Shown: positions 51,098-56,129 of the stretch, in pieces
Numbering within the stretch: the stretch's first letter is position 1
How the letters are laid out: every line of letters begins with the position of its first letter
Assembly: GCA_024653775.1 (NCBI GenBank)
Contig: JANLHZ010000046.1
Location: forward strand, 1 to 56,129
Origin: Planctomycetota bacterium
GTDB lineage: Bacteria; Planctomycetota; UBA8742; JACQVU01; JANLHZ01
DNA length: 56,129 nt
Direction: 5' to 3'
Notes under the pieces: model-generated
Told to the model about the DNA's origin: nothing
What the model saw: only the letters and a program-made list of their open reading frames with translations
The model's database searches: none
Position numbers and translations under genes: made by a program

Positions 51098-52411
51098 GTG
51101 TTTCAGTTTCACGTTCCTCCATTGCATCCGGACATCTTGAGGGCCTTCAAATTGTGTCAGCGGGGAAAGTTTCAGGACGCCTTCAACTTATTGCAATCCC
51201 TCGGCGTCGAAGCGCTTGACGACGAATACCGCGAGTCCGCCTACTACTGTATGGGACTTGCGAAATTCTATATGAGCAGCATCGATGAATCGGAATCCTA
51301 CTTCAACCTGGGACTCCGGATATCGAAAACGCCGTACCGGTTCTACGAAGCTCTTGGAAATCTCTACAGCATGACCGGACGGTACGGAAGAGCGAGGGAC
51401 GCCCTCGACAAAGCCGTCGAACTCTGCGATGACCCGCAGGAACGCTCCCACGTACTCTGCTTCTACGGCCACATCCTGAACGAAGCCGGGAAACACATCA
51501 AAGCGATAGAAAAATTCCTAGATGCGGTCGCGGTCGATCCGTACAACGAGGACGCGTACTATTACCTTGGCCATATGCAGCAGCAGATGCGGCTGTTCGG
51601 CGAGGCGGAGTACAACTATCGCGAAGCGCTGAAAATCGATCCTTTCGACGTGGACGTCCGGATAAACCTCGGCAATACTCTCTGCGACACCGGAAGACCC
51701 ATCGAAGCCATCGAGGAGTACCGCTACGTGACGGAAATCCATCCGCGGTGCGCGTCGGCGTACTACAACTGGTCGGTGATCCTGTATGCGCTGGGACAGA
51801 TCGACGAAGCGCTCGCCAAGGCGCAGAAGGCGATGCAGCTCGATCCTTTCGACCCGAGAAATCCCGCGCAGGTCGGATTCGTTGAGCTTTCGCTCGGACG
51901 ACCCGAGCGGGCGTCGGATCTTTTCGAGGCGGCGGTGGAGCTTGGCTCGGAGGATGCGCGGACATTCGCGGACTTCGCGGAGGCGCTGATCCTCATCGGC
52001 AAACGCAAGCAGGCGCTCGAAATCCTTCGGGAAGGCGCGACGCTTTTCGACAATCAGGCGCCGGTCGATGGAATTCGCGCGTTCATCGCGGACGAACGCG
52101 AGCATGTGAACGTGTACGAGATAGTCGTGCTCGGCAAGTATAACGTAATGGGCGCATTCACGAGGACGTTCACCATCCACGCGGAAAACCTCGATGAAGC
52201 GCTGAAGTTCTGCAAACTTTGCGACATCCGCGAAATCGCGCGTTCGTACGAGATCGTCGACTCCCGCTTGCTTGTGTCTCAGATTTCATCGAGCGCCGGC
52301 CCCGTGGTAGCGGGCGATCGCGTCCCGGTGAAGGACGACGAGCACCCGAAGAGCTTCGAGGACAAGTTCGCGCCGCCGGATCATTTGCACAAGGAACTGT
52401 GGGCTTCGTGA
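51098..52411 (+). CDS. TPR-repeat protein
   Basis: The 437-residue protein carries about eight to ten tetratricopeptide repeats of 34 residues, such as AYYYLGHMQQQMRLFGEAEYNYREALKIDPFD, DVRINLGNTLCDTGRPIEAIEEYRYVTEIHP and AYYNWSVILYALGQIDEALAKAQKAMQLDPFD, spanning residues 10 to 310. These bind partner proteins. The last 120 residues are different (ADEREHVNVYEIVVLGKYN) and may form another domain. The GTG at 51098 has GGAG six bases upstream. It has no signal peptide and no clear operon partner. Function unknown. Confidence 0.87.
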   Translation: MFQFHVPPLHPDILRAFKLCQRGKFQDAFNLLQSLGVEALDDEYRESAYYCMGLAKFYMSSIDESESYFNLGLRISKTPYRFYEALGNLYSMTGRYGRARDALDKAVELCDDPQERSHVLCFYGHILNEAGKHIKAIEKFLDAVAVDPYNEDAYYYLGHMQQQMRLFGEAEYNYREALKIDPFDVDVRINLGNTLCDTGRPIEAIEEYRYVTEIHPRCASAYYNWSVILYALGQIDEALAKAQKAMQLDPFDPRNPAQVGFVELSLGRPERASDLFEAAVELGSEDARTFADFAEALILIGKRKQALEILREGATLFDNQAPVDGIRAFIADEREHVNVYEIVVLGKYNVMGAFTRTFTIHAENLDEALKFCKLCDIREIARSYEIVDSRLLVSQISSSAGPVVAGDRVPVKDDEHPKSFEDKFAPPDHLHKELWAS

Positions 52412-52513
52412 TGTATGCGATAGATGTAGAGTGCGGATTCGAGCGCGCAGGGTCTCCATTCTGCGAACTTCAATTCGTATCCGCGGTTTGGGATCGGACT
52501 TCAAACCTGAAAT

Positions 52514-53452
52514 TCATGACTTCGACTGCAACTCGCGGAACAACACACGGAACGACGCTATGTCCGCGTGAATCTGCGCGACGAGCGACGCCACGCCGTC
52601 GAACTTCATTTCCGGACGAAGGTATTTCAGCGGCGTCACGATCACAGTCTTCCCAAGAAGGTCCGCGCTGAAATCGAGCACATGGACTTCGATCTTCGTC
52701 GGAATGTGCTCCGCGTGGAATGTCGGGTTTTCGCCTATGTTCATTACCGCCGGGTGGCGCTGGCCTTCGAATTCCGCCAGCACGCCGTAGACGCCGTTCG
52801 GCGGGATAATTTCGTGGAACAGATCGAGATTCGCCGTTGGAACTCCGATCGACGCGCCGCGGCCCTCGCCCTTCTTCACCCGGCCTTCGAGAAAGTATTT
52901 TCGGCTCAGCATCCTTTCAGCGAGATCAAGATCGTTTTTCTGGATCGTTTCGCGCACGCGGGTCGAACTTATGAGTTCGTCGTCCAGATACACCGGGCCG
53001 ACGCTCACGGCGCGGAACCCGCGGCGAAGCCCCGCGTATTCGTTCAGAAACGCGACGTCGCCCCTCCGGTCCTTCCCGAAGCAGTTGTTGAAGCCGAGCA
53101 CGATGCGCGACGCGTTCAGAGTCTCGAAGAACACGCGGTCGGTGAAATCTTCCGCGGAAATCTGCGCGATGTCCCGCCCGAACCTTATCGGGATTACATG
53201 ATCGATACCGAGTTCGCCTATCAGCCGGACTTTCGATTCGAGCGATAGAATTCTTCTTGGCGGGATGTTTCTGATCACCGCCATCGGATGGACGTCGAAA
53301 GTTACTACTACGCTTTCGAGGTCCAGTTCTCTTGCGGTCTCGCGAACCTTCCCGATTACCGCCAGGTGGCCTCTATGCACGCCATCGAAGGTTCCGATGG
53401 CGCATACGGAGCCTTCGATCTGTGGGATTTCGCTTAGTTCGAGAGCTTTCAT
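52514..53452 (-). CDS. ribF: Riboflavin kinase/FAD synthetase
   Basis: RibF makes FMN and FAD from riboflavin. The 312-residue protein has the adenylyltransferase GTFDGVHRGHLAVI, VVTFDVHPMAVI, and LGFNNCFGKDRRGD, then the C-terminal kinase domain with GRVKKGEGRGASIGVPTANLDL and NGVYGVLAEFEG...AVMNIGENPTF...KIEVHVLDF. In the third motif the usual Asp-Phe is replaced by Asn-Asn, a change that might reduce FAD synthesis. No FMN riboswitch is seen upstream. Confidence 0.93.
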   Translation of the reverse strand: MKALELSEIPQIEGSVCAIGTFDGVHRGHLAVIGKVRETARELDLESVVVTFDVHPMAVIRNIPPRRILSLESKVRLIGELGIDHVIPIRFGRDIAQISAEDFTDRVFFETLNASRIVLGFNNCFGKDRRGDVAFLNEYAGLRRGFRAVSVGPVYLDDELISSTRVRETIQKNDLDLAERMLSRKYFLEGRVKKGEGRGASIGVPTANLDLFHEIIPPNGVYGVLAEFEGQRHPAVMNIGENPTFHAEHIPTKIEVHVLDFSADLLGKTVIVTPLKYLRPEMKFDGVASLVAQIHADIASFRVLFRELQSKS

Positions 53453-53610
53453 AGCGGGCTTAGCGGAGTGAGGAGGCGCGTAACAATCATATCAGCGACT
53501 CCGCAAGTTCGCACTAGGCTCTCAAACTATCGCGGACAAACATGTGTTGAAAAGCGGTTCGGAAAGCTGTAGACTCGAAGCTCCCCTTTCGTGCGGCCTG
53601 AAAGGCGCAA

Positions 53611-54402
53611 ATGAAATACACAGCGGTTTTAGCTTTCAGCATCTGCGCGCTCGCTGCCTGTCGGCAGCCGAAGGTGGTAGATTACGACTCGGAGATCGAT
53701 CGAATCTGGGACGCGAATTTCGCCGCGTACGCGAAACCGAGCGAGCCGGTGAGTCAGGCGCTGATCCAAGTTTTCAGTGTCCGCAAGGAGCTGAAGCGGG
53801 AATTCGGCCCGAGGGAATGGAGACGCACCTACGAGCAGGTAGGCGCGAGCGAAATGCCAACCGGAGGCGAATTCGAACGCGTTCCCGAAACGATCACCCA
53901 GGAAAACGTCGGCTACGTCTACGAGTGGGAGATTTATGACAACGTAAAGGACATACAATACGCGCTTTATCAGATCGTCGACAAGGATGGCGTTTCCAGG
54001 GGATGGATCAACGCAGACGAGGGAGACACGTACCCGAATGACATTTTCTCGGAGTCCGTGTGGGAGGCTCCAGGGCGGATGATGCTTCCAAACGCGTGCG
54101 AACTCTGCCTCGGAGTCTCTGGGCCGCTGAGCATCGTCTCCCACACTGCGCAGTTTTTCAAGGAAGACATGGCGAGGCTCGAAAAAGAGTACCAGAAAGA
54201 ACTGGAAGTGTATCTGGCGTCGATCGAGGAGCACGGGCAGGATACCGAACTCACGCTCGATCACCAGCCCATAAGATACCGGGAACTCGAAATGAAGCCG
54301 CCGCCGAGCGAGGAGTTCGCGGAGTTCGCGTACGGCGACGACGGCTTCCTCCAGAACCGCCCCGATCCGAACTCCCGAAGATCAAACTCTCAAGAAGAGT
54401 AG
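53611..54402 (+). CDS. Lipoprotein of unknown function
   Basis: A 263-residue protein with a lipoprotein signal (LAFSICALAAC at the lipobox). The mature part is charged, with two well-conserved-looking stretches, VGYVYEWEIYDNVKDIQYALYQIVDKDG and MMLPNACELCLGVSGPLSIVSHTAQFF, the latter with CxxC. It lies 158 bases from the divergent ribF gene. I recognise no family. Confidence 0.78.
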   Translation: MKYTAVLAFSICALAACRQPKVVDYDSEIDRIWDANFAAYAKPSEPVSQALIQVFSVRKELKREFGPREWRRTYEQVGASEMPTGGEFERVPETITQENVGYVYEWEIYDNVKDIQYALYQIVDKDGVSRGWINADEGDTYPNDIFSESVWEAPGRMMLPNACELCLGVSGPLSIVSHTAQFFKEDMARLEKEYQKELEVYLASIEEHGQDTELTLDHQPIRYRELEMKPPPSEEFAEFAYGDDGFLQNRPDPNSRRSNSQEE

Positions 54403-54478
54403 CCGGACTGCCGATAAGCGGTTTGAAACTTCCTGCCTTTCGAAGGCTGCGAAGTTAGGACTCGCAAAACATAAGTCA

Positions 54479-54612
54479 CCCATCTCGCATCTCATATTCA
54501 CGTCATCTTCGCATCGCTCTCGGTCGCCAAATCCTCGACGGAACTACGGCTACGACTCCGGTTTGGCTTCCTCGCGCAATGTGAACCTGACGCAACTCTG
54601 AGCGCGATTTTG
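54479..54612 (-). repeat. Dispersed repeat family E, longest copy
   Basis: About 134 bases, on the minus strand, running from CAAAATCGCGCTCAGAG to GAGATGCGAGATGGG. Its two halves match the truncated copies at 29175-29220 and 1-73. It lies between the lipoprotein gene and the diguanylate cyclase gene. Confidence 0.8.
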
Positions 54613-54680
54613 GACGACTTTATTGTTCCGCGAGTCCTATATCCCGCCATATTTCCCGCCACGCATCCAGAGGAGTCATA

Positions 54681-55946
54681 GTGCAGAGCAGCGCTGCCAG
54701 CGACAGATTTCCAGCAAATCGGAAAGACGGCTCCCAGAGCGGCGTTTTCGGGAAGGCGTTCAAGCTGCTCGGGAACGTGTTCTTCGGAAACGAGGAGCCA
54801 GAGGCGAAAACCGCGCAGGACAGCGCGGCGTTCCAGCGCGAGCACGAGATCGCAAGCCTGAAAGCCCGCGCGTCGAGGCAGCAGGAACTCCTTTCGAGCG
54901 CCGCGGAATTCAACCGCCTCATGAACAACACCGAGGGATTCGAGGCCACGGTCGAACTCGTTCTCCGGTATATCGAAAGCCAGGTCGGCGCGACAGACGT
55001 GACGCTGTTCCTTCTCGACGAACGCTCGGGCCAGCACCAGGCCGCGGCAAGGCTGATCGAATCCGAACTGAAGTTCCGCGACGAGATCGACCTTCTCGGA
55101 ATCCGCGGGTTGCTCGAAATCGAAAACGACGAGTGCGTCGTCTCGAAGCAGATTTTGCAGGCAAATCTCTACACGATTTCCCTCGCCGCTAACCGGAGGA
55201 ACATCGGCGCGCTGCGGATCGTGGTGCCCCACAGCGACAGCGGCGAGGAAATCAGGGAAAATCTCGACATCCTCGAGCATATGAAGGCCCTGTTCGCCCT
55301 GAGTCTCACCAAGGTCATTCTGCGCCAGAAGAGCACGACGGACCAGCTCACGGAACTTCGGAACAAGGCGTACTTCACCGAGTTCCTGACGGAAGCATTC
55401 AAGGACGCAAAGCTCGGGAAGACCGCCATCGGGCTTCTGATGATCGACATCGACAAGTTCAAAGCCGTCAACGACACCTACGGCCATCTTTCGGGAGACA
55501 TCATCCTGCGGGAGGTCGGGAAAATCCTTCGAAACCACGGAGAGAAGAACGAGGCGGAAACGTTCCGCTACGGCGGCGAGGAACTGAACCTCGTCCTTAC
55601 GCGCGGCAAAGTCACGATCGAAGAGATGCGCAAGATCGCGGAGGACATTCGCGCAGAGGTCCAGCGCACCGCTTTCTTCAGCGACAAGGGAGAACTCGTC
55701 CCATGCACTCTTTCCATTGGCGTAAGCGTCTACGACGAACCGATGACAAGCAAGGAAGAGCTTTACACGAGGGCCGACGAATGCGTATACGCCGCGAAGA
55801 ACGGAGGCAGGAATATGGTCGTTTGCTACGGTCCGGAGCTGGAAAAACTTCGCGCGGAAGCCCTGCCGAAGCAGCACGGCAGACGAAAAAAGGACGGAAC
55901 CGGCGCGAAGTCCCGCGCAGCCGCTAAAAAAACCGCGAAGAAGTAG
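54681..55946 (+). CDS. Diguanylate cyclase with GAF-like domain
   Basis: GGDEF proteins make the second messenger c-di-GMP from GTP. The 421-residue protein has a GAF-like sensor (about residues 75-230), then DQLTELRNKAYFTEFL, MIDIDKFKAVNDTYGHLSGDIILREVG and RYGGEELNLVL as the active-site loop (GGEEL, a functional variant). The RxxD inhibitory site is absent before the loop. The tail of about 25 residues is rich in Lys and Ala (KKDGTGAKSRAAAKKTAKK), unusual for this family. GTG 54681 has GGAG five bases upstream. Confidence 0.9.
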   Translation: MQSSAASDRFPANRKDGSQSGVFGKAFKLLGNVFFGNEEPEAKTAQDSAAFQREHEIASLKARASRQQELLSSAAEFNRLMNNTEGFEATVELVLRYIESQVGATDVTLFLLDERSGQHQAAARLIESELKFRDEIDLLGIRGLLEIENDECVVSKQILQANLYTISLAANRRNIGALRIVVPHSDSGEEIRENLDILEHMKALFALSLTKVILRQKSTTDQLTELRNKAYFTEFLTEAFKDAKLGKTAIGLLMIDIDKFKAVNDTYGHLSGDIILREVGKILRNHGEKNEAETFRYGGEELNLVLTRGKVTIEEMRKIAEDIRAEVQRTAFFSDKGELVPCTLSIGVSVYDEPMTSKEELYTRADECVYAAKNGGRNMVVCYGPELEKLRAEALPKQHGRRKKDGTGAKSRAAAKKTAKK

Positions 55947-55969
55947 CCGGTTTCGTTTGCTACCTGATG

Positions 55970-56129
55970 CTACTCAATCTTTGCTACTGCTTGACTAGCG
56001 GCGGCGCGGACGGAAGGGGAGCGTTCGAATGTCGTGGACATTTTTTGAAGCGCATCAAGCGCGGTAAGCGCGTCACGTCCAAGCTCTCCAAGCGCTTTCG
56101 CAACGTCCTCACGCACCTGCCAGTTCGAA
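55970..56129 (-). CDS. C-terminal end of a HEAT-repeat protein (partial)
   Basis: The last 52 codons of a gene that continues past the window edge. The reading WQVREDVAKALGELG and SPSVRAAASQAVAKIE, followed by TAG at 55972-55970, shows the paired-helix pattern of HEAT repeats. Such proteins bind partners. Nothing more can be said from this fragment. Confidence 0.75.
   Translation of the reverse strand, partial: SNWQVREDVAKALGELGRDALTALDALQKMSTTFERSPSVRAAASQAVAKIE

Noticed and set aside
53453-53610. FMN riboswitch before ribF
   Set aside because: The conserved RFN sequence is not present in this short gap.

Overview
The window is about 56 kb of moderately GC-rich chromosome from a Gram-negative (diderm) bacterium. 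Evidence for an outer membrane is a porin-like beta-barrel protein ending in Phe and many lipoprotein signal peptides. The genes suggest a respiring free-living organism: a tetraheme c-type cytochrome lipoprotein, a succinate dehydrogenase Fe-S subunit of the Bacillus-like type, a membrane-anchored heterodisulfide-reductase-like protein and a molybdopterin oxidoreductase. The gene families (cytochrome fused to a UshA-like domain, 1008-residue VWA protein with an NPCBM neighbour, large secreted Ig-repeat protein) and the many short palindromic intergenic repeats fit an uncultivated lineage near Planctomycetota or other 'Candidatus' diderm phyla. I cannot name the phylum from this sequence alone. 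No rRNA, tRNA, CRISPR, transposase or phage gene was seen.

Layout. 0.1-2.3 kb: nadA behind a layered toxin-antitoxin locus (HEPN remnant, MNT nucleotidyltransferase, PIN toxin, small partner); the nadA start is duplicated on both sides of the PIN cassette. 2.3-13.5 kb: an HD-GYP protein with a damaged metal site, a TusA-like protein, two tandem secreted metallophosphoesterases, a ChbG/YdjC deacetylase and a 1592-residue Ig-repeat lipoprotein. 13.6-19.5 kb: cytochrome lipoprotein, sdhB, FapA-like protein, STAS-like protein and small membrane proteins. 20-29 kb: DUF1848 protein, LysM lipoprotein, porin, peptide-binding protein, CoaC, an AT-richer FdhF/YdeP-like oxidoreductase and a SagB-type double nitroreductase. 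29.3-41.1 kb: sialidase, HdrD-like protein, lipase, a ThpR/NPCBM/VWA operon, a glycosyltransferase and galE. 41.1-42.0 kb: a gene-free patch packed with palindromes. 42-56 kb: a secreted protein, an NSS-family symporter with an overlapping two-TM partner, N-acetylmuramoyl-L-alanine amidase, lysA, lysC, a TPR protein, ribF, a lipoprotein, a diguanylate cyclase and the end of a HEAT-repeat gene.

How the genes work together. Most are housekeeping or surface functions in short operons: lysine synthesis (lysC, lysA), NAD, FAD and CoA cofactor synthesis (nadA, ribF, coaC), envelope work (amidase, galE with glycosyltransferase, porin with LysM lipoprotein) and c-di-GMP signalling (one GGDEF and one probably inactive HD-GYP). 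Several respiratory or transport parts stand alone without their usual partners (sdhB, the HdrD-like protein, the peptide-binding protein).

The most unusual signals are: four unrelated secreted enzymes sharing an acidic C-terminus that ends in Asp-Phe; the rebuilt toxin-antitoxin locus with a 34-bp duplication of the nadA head; and at least four families of dispersed palindromic repeats.
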